DNA from: Streptococcus entericus DSM 14446
GTDB lineage: Bacteria; Bacillota; Bacilli; Lactobacillales; Streptococcaceae
Assembly (NCBI RefSeq): GCF_000380025.1
Contig: NZ_KB904186.1
Span: forward strand, 1-64,000
Length of the DNA stretch: 64,000 nt
Direction: 5' to 3'
Shown here piece by piece: positions 51,874 through 63,649 of the stretch. Both the position numbers and the translations under genes were made by a program. A model generated the notes under the pieces. That model was not told the origin of the DNA. It saw nothing but the letters and a program-made list of their open reading frames with translations, and searched no databases. Numbering within the stretch: the first letter of the stretch is position 1; the number at the start of each line of letters is the position of its first letter.

Positions 51874-51883
51874 CATCGTTGTC

Positions 51884-53071
51884 TTATTGCACTGCCTTTT
51901 TCAGGTCTTCCATCTTGTCCAAACGTTCCCACGGAAGGTCAATATCCGTCCGCCCCATGTGCCCATAGGCCGCTGTCTGACGGTAAATCGGACGTTTGAG
52001 ATTCAGCATCTGGATGATGCCAGCTGGTCGCAGGTCAAAAACCTCTCGAACCGCAGTCTCTAACTGACTCTCCGCTACCTGCCCAGTACCAAAAGTATCA
52101 ATGCGAACAGAGACAGGGTGGGCAACTCCGATAGCATAGGCCAGCTGAACTTCTACTTTTTTAGCCAAGCCTGCACCGACAATATTTTTAGCGATGTAAC
52201 GGGCAGCATAGGAAGCGGAACGGTCAACCTTGGTCGCATCCTTGCCAGAAAAAGCACCGCCACCATGACGAGCAAACCCACCATAGGTATCCACGATAAT
52301 CTTTCGACCCGTCAGACCAGAATCTCCCTGCGGTCCACCAATCACAAAGCGGCCCGTCGGATTGATAAAGAACTTGGTCTCCTCATCCAGATATTGAGCT
52401 GGGATAACTGCCTTAATCACCTGCTCAATCATGTCCTTGCGGATTTGCGTATTGGTCACCTCTGGGTCATGCTGGGTCGAGATGACCACCGTATCTACAC
52501 GGACTGGGCGGTCTGCTTCATCATACTCCACCGTCACCTGCGATTTGGCGTCTGGTCGTAGGTAGCTGATGGCGCCTGATTTGCGGAGCTCGGCTAATTT
52601 CCGAACCAAGGCATGGGACAGCGAGATAGGCAGCGGCATGAGTTCAGGCGTTTCGTCAATGGCAAAGCCGAACATCAGCCCTTGGTCTCCCGCACCGATG
52701 AGGCTCAGGCTATCCGTATCACCATCCCGCACCTCTTGAGCCTCATTAACCCCTTGGGCAATATCTGGAGACTGCTCAATCAAGGATGGGTGTACCCCAA
52801 CCGACTCAGCTGAAAAACCATAGTCATTTTTAGTGTAGCCAATCTCTGCGATGGTATCTCGTACCACCTTGTCAATATTGACATAGGCTGTCGTTGAGAT
52901 TTCTCCAAAAACATGCACCGTCCCTGTGTAAACAGCTGTCTCTGCTGCCACGTGGGCTTCTGGATCTTGGGCTAAAACCGCATCCAAAATCGCATCTGAA
53001 ATCTGGTCAGCAATCTTATCAGGATGCCCTTCCGATACTGACTCAGACGTGAATAATTTCCGTTCTGACAT
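51884..53071 (-). CDS. metK: S-adenosylmethionine synthase
   Basis: MetK makes SAM from methionine and ATP. The 395-residue protein has [15 protein letters not shown] near 13-27, [10 protein letters not shown] near 126-135, [16 protein letters not shown] near 270-285 and full family length. The ATG has a GGGGGG Shine-Dalgarno 7 nt upstream, which is complementary to an anti-Shine-Dalgarno in its long leader. Regulation by SAM through an SMK-like element is inferred. Confidence 0.97.
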   Translation of the reverse strand: MSERKLFTSESVSEGHPDKIADQISDAILDAVLAQDPEAHVAAETAVYTGTVHVFGEISTTAYVNIDKVVRDTIAEIGYTKNDYGFSAESVGVHPSLIEQSPDIAQGVNEAQEVRDGDTDSLSLIGAGDQGLMFGFAIDETPELMPLPISLSHALVRKLAELRKSGAISYLRPDAKSQVTVEYDEADRPVRVDTVVISTQHDPEVTNTQIRKDMIEQVIKAVIPAQYLDEETKFFINPTGRFVIGGPQGDSGLTGRKIIVDTYGGFARHGGGAFSGKDATKVDRSASYAARYIAKNIVGAGLAKKVEVQLAYAIGVAHPVSVRIDTFGTGQVAESQLETAVREVFDLRPAGIIQMLNLKRPIYRQTAAYGHMGRTDIDLPWERLDKMEDLKKAVQ

Positions 53072-53075
53072 AAAA

Positions 53076-53303
53076 TGTCCCCCCTAAAATGATGTATGCT
53101 CGCATTGACCAGGTCAACCACCAGCACCAAGACGGGAGGACACAGCAAAAAACAGCCTATCCCCCCTAAAACGAGTTACAAAGCACTAGCTTGTGGTCAG
53201 TCCCTCATAAACAATGCTCGTCGGCGCAAACAACTGCTCCGACCAACTGTACAAAGACTAACCCCAAACTACCTTTTCGGGACTCATTATGACTATTAGT
53301 ATA
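53076..53303 (-). ncRNA. metK leader: SMK (SAM-III)-like element with a duplicated Shine-Dalgarno and relay stem
   Basis: From the promoter (TGT-TATACT, 53298-53303) the RNA carries AGTCCCGAAAAGG (53272-53284), GGGACT (53199-53204), then TGCTTTGTAACTCGTTTTAGGGGGGAT (from about 53185 to 53160), similar to the SMK core UGCCUUGUAACCGAAAGGGGGAA. Here that Shine-Dalgarno has no start codon. A second one (AGGGGGGACA, 53076-53085) lies before metK, and TGTCCTCCC (53134-53142) between them can pair with either (7 bp or 9 bp). A relay switch is inferred. Confidence 0.6.
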
Positions 53304-53371
53304 ACACATCTTGACCCTATTTGCTACCTAGTAACTGATAAATTTTGGCTATCACTGTCAGCGCTATTATC

Positions 53372-54187
53372 CTACTGGCGCACTAATTCTGCCAAGAGTT
53401 GGCGCATTGTTTTTTTCAAAACTGGATGGGTATAATGGGGAGCAATTTCCGCTAACGACTGCAAAACAAATTCTCGTTCAGCCACATAGGGATGGGGCAC
53501 AAGTAAATTGTCAGTGTAGATGGTCTTATCACCAACAAATAGAATATCCAAGTCAATGACGCGGGGACCCCACTTGACCTCACGTATCCTGCCCATCTGA
53601 GCTTCGATAGCCAATAAGGTGTCAAGCAAGGCTTCCGGTGTCAACCAGGTTTCTATTTCAATCACTTGATTGAGAAAACTATCCTGCTCCACACCGCCCC
53701 AAGGCTCAGTTTCTAGGACACTAGATTGCTTAACGATGGTCAGACCCGCCTGCCTCATCAATTCTACGGCCTGAGTCAGGTGAGCCTGTTTGTCCCCCAA
53801 GTTTGTCCCAAGTCCGATAAAAGCTCTGCTCTTTTCACGCGTCAGCGTGACCGAACAAGTCTCTAAGGGCAAATGCACAGGTGCCCAAGGCTTTTTGAGG
53901 GTAAGGGTGACTGACTGACTAATCGGGTAATGCTCAAAAATCTGCTCCACTAGCCGATAAGCCGCCGTCTCAATCAGGTCATGGCTAGTTGCCTGCAACC
54001 AGTCCGTCAGCTGCTGGCTGAGCTCACCGTAATGAACCGAAGCCGTTAAATCGCCTGTCCTTGCTGCCTTAGTCATATCATAAGTCAGTGTCAGGTCAAT
54101 GACGAACTTCTGCCCTAACTCCTTCTCTGCTGGAAAAACACCGTGATGAGCAAAAATCTCTAGCCCTAAAATCTCTAGCCTGTCCAT
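53372..54187 (-). CDS. folK: Bifunctional dihydroneopterin aldolase / HPPK (FolB-FolK)
   Basis: The 271-residue fusion makes and pyrophosphorylates 6-hydroxymethyl-dihydropterin in folate synthesis. Residues 1-115 are FolB-like ([33 protein letters not shown]). Residues about 120-271 are FolK-like ([65 protein letters not shown]). The fusion is as in pneumococcal SulD. It follows folE by 1 nt. Confidence 0.95.
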   Translation of the reverse strand: MDRLEILGLEIFAHHGVFPAEKELGQKFVIDLTLTYDMTKAARTGDLTASVHYGELSQQLTDWLQATSHDLIETAAYRLVEQIFEHYPISQSVTLTLKKPWAPVHLPLETCSVTLTREKSRAFIGLGTNLGDKQAHLTQAVELMRQAGLTIVKQSSVLETEPWGGVEQDSFLNQVIEIETWLTPEALLDTLLAIEAQMGRIREVKWGPRVIDLDILFVGDKTIYTDNLLVPHPYVAEREFVLQSLAEIAPHYTHPVLKKTMRQLLAELVRQ

Positions 54188-54188
54188 C

Positions 54189-54743
54189 TTAGACCCCCAT
54201 GAGGCGGTAGGCCTCGTTTTTCAAGTCCTTATCGGTGTCAAAAAGCCCTCGAGCAACACTGGTCACTGTGAGCGTGCCTGGTTTTTTAACCCCTCGCATG
54301 GTCATGCACATATGCTCCGCCTCTATGACGACCAGAGCGCCCTTGGCATTGAGATAGGTCATGAGGGCATCAGCAATTTCCATGGTCAGGCGCTCTTGAA
54401 TCTGCGGTTTTTTGGCATAAACATCAACCGACCGTGCTAGTTTGGACAGCCCTGCGACACGACCGTTAGGAATATAAGCGATATGAGCCTTACCATAAAA
54501 AGGCAGAAAATGATGTTCACACATGGAGGTGAAGGTGATATCCTTCTCGATGACCATGTGATCATCAACAATTTCAAAGGATTTCGATAAGTGCTCCTCA
54601 GCTGTCTGTCCCAAACCTGAAAACACCTCCGCATACATCCGCGCCACACGGGCTGGGGTTTCTTGCAAACCTTCCCGCTGTCTATCTTCGCCAACTGCGT
54701 CAATAATCTGTTCTACTGCTGCTTCAATCTTGCCTAAATCCAT
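54189..54743 (-). CDS. folE: GTP cyclohydrolase I
   Basis: FolE opens GTP to dihydroneopterin triphosphate, the first folate step. The 184-residue protein has the zinc motif [15 protein letters not shown] near residues 71-85, [19 protein letters not shown] near 88-106, and [14 protein letters not shown] near 143-156. It has its own promoter after the folP terminator (TTGAAA, 17 nt, TGG-TAAAAT at about 54762-54790). Confidence 0.96.
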   Translation of the reverse strand: MDLGKIEAAVEQIIDAVGEDRQREGLQETPARVARMYAEVFSGLGQTAEEHLSKSFEIVDDHMVIEKDITFTSMCEHHFLPFYGKAHIAYIPNGRVAGLSKLARSVDVYAKKPQIQERLTMEIADALMTYLNAKGALVVIEAEHMCMTMRGVKKPGTLTVTSVARGLFDTDKDLKNEAYRLMGV

Positions 54744-54800
54744 GGCAACCCCCTTCTTTTTATCTTTTTATTTTACCATTTTTTCAAAGCACTTTCAAGC

Positions 54801-54826
54801 TAAAAACAGCCCTCAGGGGGCTGTTC
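54801..54826 (-). terminator. Terminator of folP
   Basis: AACAGCCC-CTGAGG-type stem (AACAGCCC / GGGCTGTT) followed by TTTTAGC on the minus strand, 2 nt behind the folP stop. Confidence 0.75.
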
Positions 54827-54827
54827 C

Positions 54828-57148
<2,321 letters not shown>

Positions 57149-57180
57149 CAAAACTGCCCTTTCTTAAAAAAGATTGAACT

Positions 57181-57210
57181 TTTATATCATTAAAATAACT
57201 CAGTTGTCAA
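57181..57210 (-). promoter_or_regulatory. Promoter of the permease-folP operon
   Basis: TTGACA (57205-57210), 18 nt and TATAAA (57181-57186), about 30 nt before the ATG. Confidence 0.65.
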
Positions 57211-57248
57211 CATAGAAATGACATCAAAATTAACTGGTCGACCCTATC

Positions 57249-57464
57249 CTAGTGGGCTAGGTAGTCTTCCCAGATCTGGTCAAAGTCACTGAGTGAAAAG
57301 CTAAAACTAGCTTCCTGTTCCAAGAAACGGCTGATGGTGTCAAAATCATCAGTGTGCTTAGGAAAATCACTCTCTGAGAAAGCCAAATCAGCCAGTATCG
57401 CTACTGGGGCAGTTGATTTCGGATGGCGTTGCGTCATCAACCAATGGTAGAAGGATGTTCTCAC
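57249..57464 (-). CDS. YozE-family small protein (UPF0346)
   Basis: The 71-residue acidic protein reads [17 protein letters not shown] after a GTG start; the frame continues to WEDYLAH. The SAM-like YozE fold is of unknown function. The GTG overlaps the msrA stop (GTGA), with AGGAA 6 nt upstream, so an earlier TTG is not needed. It is the last gene of the amylase-msrA-yozE group. Confidence 0.85.
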   Translation of the reverse strand: MRTSFYHWLMTQRHPKSTAPVAILADLAFSESDFPKHTDDFDTISRFLEQEASFSFSLSDFDQIWEDYLAH

Positions 57465-57970
57465 TGCCAATTCCTCGCAATAAAGGCCTCACGCACCCCA
57501 CTGCTCATCTTGTAACGAACAGGATTTGTCTTGTAAAAGGCCTGGTGATAGCCCTCCGCTGGGTAGAAGGTCTGGGCTGGCTCAATCGTGGTCACGATAG
57601 GACGATCAAAGCGTCCAGAATCAGCTAACGCCTGCTTGGACTGCTCTGCTATTTCCCGCTGGGCATCGGTCGTATAAAAAATCACAGGACGGTAGCTATC
57701 CCCTCGATCCTGAAACTGGCCAAAAGCATCAGTCGGATCCGTCTGGCGCCAGTAAAGCTCAACCAAGTCGCTGTAAGAAATCTTCTCAGGGTCAAAGATA
57801 ATCTCAACCGCCTCGGTGTGCCCTGTCGTTTTGCTGCAGACCTGCTCATAGGTCGGGTTTTCAACATGACCACCCGTATAACCCGACAAGACGGAGAGAA
57901 CCCCATCCGTCAGTTCAAAGGGCTTGACCATGCACCAAAAGCAACCACCTGCAAAAATTGCTCGTTCCAT
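57461..57970 (-). CDS. msrA: Peptide methionine sulfoxide reductase A
   Basis: MsrA repairs oxidised methionine (S form) in proteins. The 169-residue protein starts [14 protein letters not shown] with the catalytic GCFWC at 9-13; an AAAGGAG site 7 nt upstream rules out the long upstream extension. It also has SGYTGGH near 29, GHTEAVEI near 49 and FYPAEGYHQ near 135. It starts 2 nt after the amylase stop codon. Confidence 0.95.
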   Translation of the reverse strand: MERAIFAGGCFWCMVKPFELTDGVLSVLSGYTGGHVENPTYEQVCSKTTGHTEAVEIIFDPEKISYSDLVELYWRQTDPTDAFGQFQDRGDSYRPVIFYTTDAQREIAEQSKQALADSGRFDRPIVTTIEPAQTFYPAEGYHQAFYKTNPVRYKMSSGVREAFIARNWQ

Positions 57971-57971
57971 A

Positions 57972-59423
57972 CTATTCTCCTTTATCTTGATTGATCCAAA
58001 CGGATACCTGACCCGCTGGTACTGTAAACTCACCAAAGCCATCAGGGGCGATGGTAACTGTTTCTTCGTGATGCCCCATGGCATCATACCATACTTCACC
58101 TGCTCTATTTTCCCCGACAAAAAGACGTTTCTGTGCTTGGTCTGCTGTGTTCACCAAAACTGCGCAAGCACCTGGATGTTCTGCTGTTCCTCGTCTAACC
58201 CAAGCCAAGCAAGTCGGGTCATCAGCATAATCATCTTGAGCACCATAGGCATGTTCCTTACGAAGATGGAGTAATTTATCCAATACCTCTTTGTGCCCTT
58301 CTTGCCCGTCTATACCATAGTAATCACCGTAAAATAAGCAAGGAAAACCTGCTTCCCTCAGTAAAATCAAGGCATAAGCATGCGGCTTAAACCAGGCGTC
58401 AACGAATGATTCTAAGGCCTCCCCAGGTTGCGAATCATGATTATCCACAAAAGTGACCGCCCTTGTCGGGTTCTGGGCGACAACTGTGCCGTCAAATATC
58501 TGACGTAAATCGTAATTTCTACCTTCTAGGCTGGCTTGTCTAAGGTGTTGGTGCAAGGGTACATCAAAACTATCCACTTTTCCAAAGGTCAATCCAAAAA
58601 ATTCGTCTAGTTGCCCGTAATCATGATGCCAATACTCCGCTACAAAAAAGAAATCATCACCATGTTCCTGCCGAACATAATCGATTAACTCCTCTAAGAC
58701 AGTCGCATCAATATGCTTTGCCGCATCTAACCTTGCCCCATCGACACCAGTTTGGGTGATGAACCACGACAGCCATTTTTTGGTTTCTGCCATGACTTCT
58801 GGATGACTGTAATCAATATCAGCATTCATCAGATAATCATAGTTGCCTTTTTCGCCGTCAACTGTTTCGTTATCTGCCCAACCTTTACCTTCGCCTTGAA
58901 TCATGTAAATCGCTGACTTGCCGTTTTCATTATTGAAATCCAAACCTGAAAAATGGTACCAGTGCCACTTAAAGGATGAATAAGTCTCGCCACGTCCAGG
59001 GAAGGTAAATTTTGTCCAACCCTCAATATCGTAAGGATCTGTTAAAACCTCTTGACGGCTATTTGGGTCAACTTCAACAACTGTAAAACGCTCTAGCTCG
59101 TCGGCTCCTCCTCGGTGGTTTAGCACCAAATCAGCATAGACCTGAATGCCACATTCATGCAACCGATCAATAGCTGCTAAAAGCTCCGCCTTCGTGCCGT
59201 ACTTGGTTCGGACAGTTCCTTTTTGGTCAAACTCCCCCAAATCATACAAGTCATACACGCCATAACCAACGTCATTTTGATCACCACCCTTATAGCAGGG
59301 TGGTAGCCAAACCGCTGTCACTCCCAACTCCGCCAAATGCTCGGCATCAGCTGCCAGACGATTCCAGTGCTCACCATCGTTTGGAGTATGCCACTCAAAA
59401 TATTGCATCATCAACCCGTTCAT
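57972..59423 (-). CDS. amyA: Cytoplasmic alpha-amylase (GH13)
   Basis: The 483-residue enzyme has no signal peptide and starts [17 protein letters not shown], typical of cytoplasmic GH13_5 amylases. The conserved regions are present: DLVLNHRGG near 98, GARLDAAKH near 228 (nucleophile Asp), FVAEYWHH near 260 (acid Glu), and [13 protein letters not shown] near 322. It likely degrades intracellular maltodextrins or glycogen. AAGGAGG precedes the ATG. Confidence 0.93.
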   Translation of the reverse strand: MNGLMMQYFEWHTPNDGEHWNRLAADAEHLAELGVTAVWLPPCYKGGDQNDVGYGVYDLYDLGEFDQKGTVRTKYGTKAELLAAIDRLHECGIQVYADLVLNHRGGADELERFTVVEVDPNSRQEVLTDPYDIEGWTKFTFPGRGETYSSFKWHWYHFSGLDFNNENGKSAIYMIQGEGKGWADNETVDGEKGNYDYLMNADIDYSHPEVMAETKKWLSWFITQTGVDGARLDAAKHIDATVLEELIDYVRQEHGDDFFFVAEYWHHDYGQLDEFFGLTFGKVDSFDVPLHQHLRQASLEGRNYDLRQIFDGTVVAQNPTRAVTFVDNHDSQPGEALESFVDAWFKPHAYALILLREAGFPCLFYGDYYGIDGQEGHKEVLDKLLHLRKEHAYGAQDDYADDPTCLAWVRRGTAEHPGACAVLVNTADQAQKRLFVGENRAGEVWYDAMGHHEETVTIAPDGFGEFTVPAGQVSVWINQDKGE

Positions 59424-59476
59424 CTCAAACCTCCTTCAATGTTCTTATTAGTCTACCATAAAATTTATCGTTTGTC

Positions 59477-59505
59477 TTGAAAACCTCACTAAACTATGTT
59501 ATACT
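59477..59505 (+). promoter_or_regulatory. Promoter of the leader-ABC exporter unit
   Basis: TTGAAA, 17 nt and TGT-TATACT (extended -10), 33 nt before a short leader frame. Confidence 0.7.
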
Positions 59506-59538
59506 AAACCCATCTTAAACGAAAGCGAGGACTAGACT

Positions 59539-59610
59539 ATGCTAAATATGATGACCCCAACCCCAACTCATTGTCGTCAGGAAAACACGTACGGTCTAGT
59601 GCCTTGTTAA
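59539..59610 (+). CDS. Leader peptide (23 residues) upstream of the ABC exporter
   Basis: The frame MLNMMTPTPTHCRQ followed by ENTYGLVPC has a GCGAGG ribosome binding site 8 nt upstream and its own promoter. It ends exactly where a 28-bp perfect palindrome begins. It has the same length as the leader before the other ABC pair, but the sequence differs. A role in ribosome-dependent control of the exporter is inferred. The TPTPT stretch could slow translation. Confidence 0.65.
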   Translation: MLNMMTPTPTHCRQENTYGLVPC

Positions 59611-59638
59611 CATCAGATGTTTCATGAAACATCTGATG
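59611..59638 (+). promoter_or_regulatory. 28-bp perfect palindrome directly after the leader stop
   Basis: The arm CATCAGATGTTTCA is followed by its exact complement. CTTGTT/AACAAG in the flanks extends it. It has no T tract, so it is not a terminator by itself. It could be an antiterminator arm, a ribosome-sensing hairpin or a DNA operator. Confidence 0.75.
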
Positions 59639-59672
59639 AACAAGTCATCAACCGATGGACGATAGCGATTGG

Positions 59673-59697
59673 AGGCTGGCGCTTGCCTGCCTTTTTG
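59673..59697 (+). terminator. Attenuator terminator in the ABC leader
   Basis: AGGC-T-GGC-GCTT-GCC-T-GCCT with TTTT stands between the leader peptide and the ABC gene. Confidence 0.6.
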
Positions 59698-59711
59698 TCT
59701 GCTCTCTGCTT

Positions 59712-59761
59712 GTTTTCCTTTACCTGAGGGATTTCCCTACTTAGCCCTGTGAAAGGAAAAC
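59712..59761 (+). promoter_or_regulatory. Hairpin sequestering the ABC gene ribosome binding site
   Basis: GTTTTCCTTT (59712-59721) is perfectly complementary to AAAGGAAAAC (59752-59761), which contains the Shine-Dalgarno of the ABC gene. An inner AGGGA/TCCCT stem lies between. Confidence 0.65.
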
Positions 59762-59762
59762 C

Positions 59763-61343
59763 ATGTCGATCACAACTTATCTTCTTCGTTGCAAATGGGA
59801 GAATGCCAAACTGCTCTTTTGGCTTGTCCTTAACTCACTTTGCGTCTTGGCTAACGGGCTCTTGTCCGCCCAAGCCCTGACCAGCCTCGTCAACCAAGAT
59901 GTTCGAGCTTTTCTCCTATCTACAGGCCTGAACCTCTTGGTCTACTTACTCTGGATGCTTCAGATTAAGCAGATTGCCCCTGCTCGTGAGCGTGCCCTAC
60001 AAGCCATGAACCACGAGATGCGGACGGATATTCTCACACGACTGAGTCAGACCAACTATGAGCAGTTCCAGCGTGAGTCTGCGGATACCTACACCTCTTG
60101 GTTGACCAATGACATTCTGACGATTAACGAGCTGGGTTTTGAAACCTTAGAGCTCATGCTGACGCAGTTGCTGAACCTTATCTTTTCTGCAATAACCTTA
60201 ATCTCTTACCATCCAAGTTTTGCCCTCTCAGTTCTGCTTCTCACTGGCTTGATGAGCCTCCTGCCTAAACGCTTTGAGCAGAAACTGGCAGACAAAGCTC
60301 TGCTATTTTCCGAAAAAAATGACCAACTACTCGCCAGCATCAACCACACCCTAAAGGGCTATGGGGTCCTCTTTGGAGCTGGGCGTTTAGGTGAACTGGT
60401 GCTGCGCGTGGGCGCTCCAGAAGCTGCCTACGCCACTAGTCGAGTGAGCTATCAGCAGACGCTGGGCAAGATGATGGCAACACAAAATGGCCTGAGCTTT
60501 CTCAGTCAGCTAACCATTTTGGTTCAGGCTGGTCTTCTCTTTGCCCTCGGACGAGTCCCCATCGGTGCCGTGTCCAGCAGCCCCTACTTTGCCTCCATCA
60601 CCTTTGCTGGTTTGACTGGTTTCTTTGCCAACTGGGCAGAAGTGCGATCGATTGCGCCGATTTTTACGAAGTTCCAGAACATTCCTGACGCGACCGAATC
60701 TAGAGCAGACCAGATAACAACCATGGGCACAACGCTCACAACCCATGATGTACAACTGATGATCAACGAGCAGCTGACCCTTGACTTTCCTAATATCACG
60801 CTGACCAAGGGCAAGCACTACCGCCTAATGGGACCATCTGGTTCTGGCAAGTCCACACTGCTCATGCTCCTATCTAGTCGCTTGACCCCAACGACAGGAC
60901 AGCTAACGATGGACAGCCTACCTGCTAGGACAAGGGCGCTGACCCAACTGACCACCTATGTCCCTCAGGACAGCTTTATCTTCACCGACACCCTCCGCTA
61001 CAACCTCACACTGGGGCGGACTATCCCCGATGAGTCCCTGCTTGATGGCTTAGTCGCTATCGGTTTGGGGCAATGGCTAGCGCAGCTACCAGATGGTCTG
61101 GATAGTCAGATTAGTCAGGAGAGCCTATCAGGCGGACAGGCACAACGGCTGAGCTTTTTACGAGGTGCCCTAGAGGACAAACCGATTTGGTTACTGGACG
61201 AAATCACCTCAGCCCTTGACCCAATCAGTCGACAGACCATCAACGCCTATCTTGATAAACAGCAAGACAAAACCATTCTCCTCGTCAGCCATCAGGAGAG
61301 CCTCAATAGCTCAGACAAATGGATTGACCTTGAGATGACCTAG
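59763..61343 (+). CDS. ABC exporter half-transporter (permease-ATPase fusion)
   Basis: The 526-residue protein is short for an exporter subunit. It has six predicted membrane segments in residues 15-300 and a nucleotide-binding domain with Walker A GPSGSGKSTL near 359, signature LSGGQAQR near 458 and Walker B IWLLDEITSALD near 478. It may act as a homodimer because no partner is adjacent. It resembles CydC/LagD-like exporters. The substrate is unknown. Its leader has three layers of possible control (leader peptide, attenuator, masked ribosome binding site), which suggests drug-inducible expression. Confidence 0.82.
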   Translation: MSITTYLLRCKWENAKLLFWLVLNSLCVLANGLLSAQALTSLVNQDVRAFLLSTGLNLLVYLLWMLQIKQIAPARERALQAMNHEMRTDILTRLSQTNYEQFQRESADTYTSWLTNDILTINELGFETLELMLTQLLNLIFSAITLISYHPSFALSVLLLTGLMSLLPKRFEQKLADKALLFSEKNDQLLASINHTLKGYGVLFGAGRLGELVLRVGAPEAAYATSRVSYQQTLGKMMATQNGLSFLSQLTILVQAGLLFALGRVPIGAVSSSPYFASITFAGLTGFFANWAEVRSIAPIFTKFQNIPDATESRADQITTMGTTLTTHDVQLMINEQLTLDFPNITLTKGKHYRLMGPSGSGKSTLLMLLSSRLTPTTGQLTMDSLPARTRALTQLTTYVPQDSFIFTDTLRYNLTLGRTIPDESLLDGLVAIGLGQWLAQLPDGLDSQISQESLSGGQAQRLSFLRGALEDKPIWLLDEITSALDPISRQTINAYLDKQQDKTILLVSHQESLNSSDKWIDLEMT

Positions 61344-61345
61344 AC

Positions 61346-61396
61346 AAAAAACCAACCTGAACTGGACACCTTAAATCCATTCAGGTCGGTTTTTAT
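61346..61396 (+). terminator. Terminator of the ABC exporter gene
   Basis: ACC-AA-CCTGAA pairs with TTCAGG-TC-GGT around an 18-nt loop, followed by TTTTTATC. Confidence 0.75.
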
Positions 61397-61427
61397 CATC
61401 ATTCCACTTTTAAAAGACTAATCGTTA

Positions 61428-61550
61428 ATGTCAGACTATCATTTGATAGAGGAACAAGATTTTCAGCTTTCAACTGTTTTTAAAGCAGAAGCACTATATC
61501 ATGTTCCTGTCTTGGATTTTACAGCAACCAAGGAGTGTGCTCTGACTTAA
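61428..61550 (+). other. Short plus-strand reading frame, doubtful
   Basis: A 40-codon frame (MSDYHLIEEQDFQLSTVF.. to TKECALT) ends inside the 3' end of cvfB. It has no ribosome binding site and lies behind a terminator. It reads like a protein fragment rather than random sequence, but I do not recognise a family. Confidence 0.2.
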
Positions 61551-62404
61551 CCGATCACTTCTGTTCCAAAAGCATCCTGTTTAATCTTTCCAGCCTTCAT
61601 CAGACCACCGAGAGCCTTTTTGAATTGCCCTTTGGAAATACCAAAGGTAGCCTTGATCTCGTCTGGACTGGATTTATCATTTAGGGTCATGAACCCGCCC
61701 TGTCCCTGCAAATAAGTCAAAATCATCTGAGCATCATTTTCCAACATCTCAAACGAGCGCGGTTTGAGCGAGAGATTGAGCGTGCGGTCAACTTCTCGGA
61801 AACCAATGACACGCACCGACAACTCCTCCCCCAGACGCGGTTCTGTAAAACGCTCGCTAGGATGGATAAAGCCCAACATGTTATTATCAGGCAGGTAGAC
61901 AAAGGTGCCTGACAACTTTAGGCGGTAAACAATGGCACGCAACTGCTGATTCTGCATGTTGTCGTAGGCCTTACCAGCTAAGCGCTGGAAGACTTCTGGC
62001 TCAGCAGGCAAGGCCCAGAGACGGTCTTTCTTGTCAACGGTCAAGGTGACATAGAGCTTGTCGCCTTTTTTAGGCCAGAGTTCTTTGAGCTCAGGTAGGA
62101 CATCCAGAGACACCACAACTTGCTTATCTGGTAAGCCTGTATCAACAAAGACGCCCAAATCCTTACGAACATCAGTCACCTGTCCCCAGCCATAACTGGT
62201 CTGGGTTGCTGTCTGCTCTAAGGTCGTCAGGCGATTTTTTTGTGTCATATCCTGATAAGCAAAGCCAGTGATCATCTCACCGAGTTGATGAGACCCTTCC
62301 GCCTTTGCTAGCGCATAGGTGACCCCGTCTTTTTGAACAAAATAATAGTCCTTGTTCTCATCGGTCACCATGGCTGTTATAGTTTTTGCTAATTGTATCG
62401 TCAT
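61547..62404 (-). CDS. cvfB: CvfB-family S1-domain RNA-binding protein
   Basis: CvfB (YitL) is a conserved RNA-binding protein linked to virulence gene control in Gram-positives. The 285-residue protein has consecutive S1-like domains (GWGQVTDVRKDLGVFVDTGLPDKQVVVS near 70-100; GTFVYLPDNNMLGFIHPSERFTEPRLGEELSVRVIGF near 165-205) and a C-terminal winged-helix (FGISKGQFKKALGGLMKAGKI near 255). The second of two tandem ATGs is chosen for spacing from AAAGGA. It lies downstream of frr as is usual in streptococci, but with an unknown gene between. Confidence 0.92.
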   Translation of the reverse strand: MTIQLAKTITAMVTDENKDYYFVQKDGVTYALAKAEGSHQLGEMITGFAYQDMTQKNRLTTLEQTATQTSYGWGQVTDVRKDLGVFVDTGLPDKQVVVSLDVLPELKELWPKKGDKLYVTLTVDKKDRLWALPAEPEVFQRLAGKAYDNMQNQQLRAIVYRLKLSGTFVYLPDNNMLGFIHPSERFTEPRLGEELSVRVIGFREVDRTLNLSLKPRSFEMLENDAQMILTYLQGQGGFMTLNDKSSPDEIKATFGISKGQFKKALGGLMKAGKIKQDAFGTEVIG

Positions 62405-62515
62405 CATGTTCCTTTCTTTGTGTCACATTCCTTTGTTATGGCTAAGCACCTTTTGGTCATCAAGAGATTTCTATCAGCCTCTTTTAGACAAGGTTATAGC
62501 GCTCTGAGTGCTAAG

Positions 62516-62899
62516 CTAGCCACCAAACTGCCCAAACGCATACATAGTCTTAAAAGCCTCAAACGATAAGGCATGGTCAAAGGTATAGAGGCGCTCATCA
62601 ACCTCAATAAGCTCTTGACCAAGACTGATATGGTCTAAGATATCCTCCAACTTAACAATCTCACGCAAGCATCTGGTCAAACGGTGGTTGTCTGCCGTCT
62701 GGTAACTGAGAGCCAAGCTCCTGTCGTACTCTGCTAAGAGCTGGTCAAGAATATCTCGTCTGTCATCATATAAAATCCTTGAATAATCCAGATTCATTTT
62801 AGCACGACCGATGATGATCAACTCCGAAAAAGACGAATAATCCGACCGAGGAGGGTCAAAAACCATTTCTGTCAATACTCTAGCCAGATAATACCTCAT
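62516..62899 (-). CDS. Uncharacterised 127-residue protein between frr and cvfB
   Basis: The protein is soluble and mostly helical (MRYYLARVLTEMVFDPPRSD.., KLEDILDHISLGQELIEVDE.., ending TMYAFGQFGG). I recognise no domain or motif. The ATG has AGGAG about 10 nt upstream; a TTG three codons earlier is less likely. It sits in the pyrH-frr-cvfB neighbourhood, where most streptococci have no extra gene or a different one. Function is unknown. Confidence 0.6.
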   Translation of the reverse strand: MRYYLARVLTEMVFDPPRSDYSSFSELIIIGRAKMNLDYSRILYDDRRDILDQLLAEYDRSLALSYQTADNHRLTRCLREIVKLEDILDHISLGQELIEVDERLYTFDHALSFEAFKTMYAFGQFGG

Positions 62900-63079
62900 C
62901 GTATTCAATCTCCTTGTCTGTGATCATTTTGCAGGTCCAACAAGAGCTTCAAGGGCTAGCGCTACTAACATCAGCTAGTCGTCGCAGCACTCGTTAATCT
63001 GTCGTCATCTTTATCAAAAATAGCAGAGCGACCAACCTGCCACCCTGCCAAATCTTTTTCTCTCTTCTTAACTAACGGC

Positions 63080-63631
63080 TTAGATGTCCAACAATTCTTT
63101 TTCCTTGTCGGCAATCATCTTGTCGATGTGTTTAACAGCGTCGTCTGTCGCTGCTTGGATATCCTTTTCTAATTTTTTCAGCTCATCTTCAGTGATTTCT
63201 TTAGCTTTTTCTTGTTTTTTAGCCTCGTCCATGGCATCACGACGGATATTACGGATAGCAACCTTGCTATTTTCGCCGACTTTTTTCACTTCCTTAGCCA
63301 AGTCACGACGAGTTTCCTCTGTCAAGGCTGGGATGACCAAACGAATCACTGAACCATCGTTGGCTGGGTTGATGCCGAGGTCTGACTCATTGATGGCACG
63401 CTCAACATCTTTCAAGACAGACTTGTCAAAGGGAGTAATCAAGAGCACACGCGCCTCAGGCACAGTGATGGAAGCTAGCTGATTGAGCGGTGTCGGTGCC
63501 CCGTAATATTCTACTGAGATGCGGTCCAAGAGACTGGCATTGGCACGACCAGCACGGATACCAGCAAGCTCACGAGAGAGGGACTGGTGAGAGTGTTCAA
63601 AACGTTCTTTAGCTTTGGCAATAATTGTCAT
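63080..63631 (-). CDS. frr: Ribosome recycling factor
   Basis: RRF splits post-termination ribosomes with EF-G. The 183-residue protein shows the typical three-helix bundle sequence ([30 protein letters not shown] near 23-52; [24 protein letters not shown] near 90-113; [14 protein letters not shown]). AAAGGAGAA precedes the ATG. It follows pyrH by 18 nt. Confidence 0.97.
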   Translation of the reverse strand: MTIIAKAKERFEHSHQSLSRELAGIRAGRANASLLDRISVEYYGAPTPLNQLASITVPEARVLLITPFDKSVLKDVERAINESDLGINPANDGSVIRLVIPALTEETRRDLAKEVKKVGENSKVAIRNIRRDAMDEAKKQEKAKEITEDELKKLEKDIQAATDDAVKHIDKMIADKEKELLDI

Positions 63632-63649
63632 TGTATTCTCCTTTTTTGA

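Noticed and set aside
53072-53371. T-box leader upstream of metK
   Set aside because: No T-box core sequence or specifier arrangement is seen; the SMK-like core and the GGGGGG/CCTCCC pairing explain the leader better.
61428-61550. Short plus-strand frame as a confident gene
   Set aside because: It has no ribosome binding site, overlaps the cvfB 3' end and follows a terminator; kept only as a doubtful entry.
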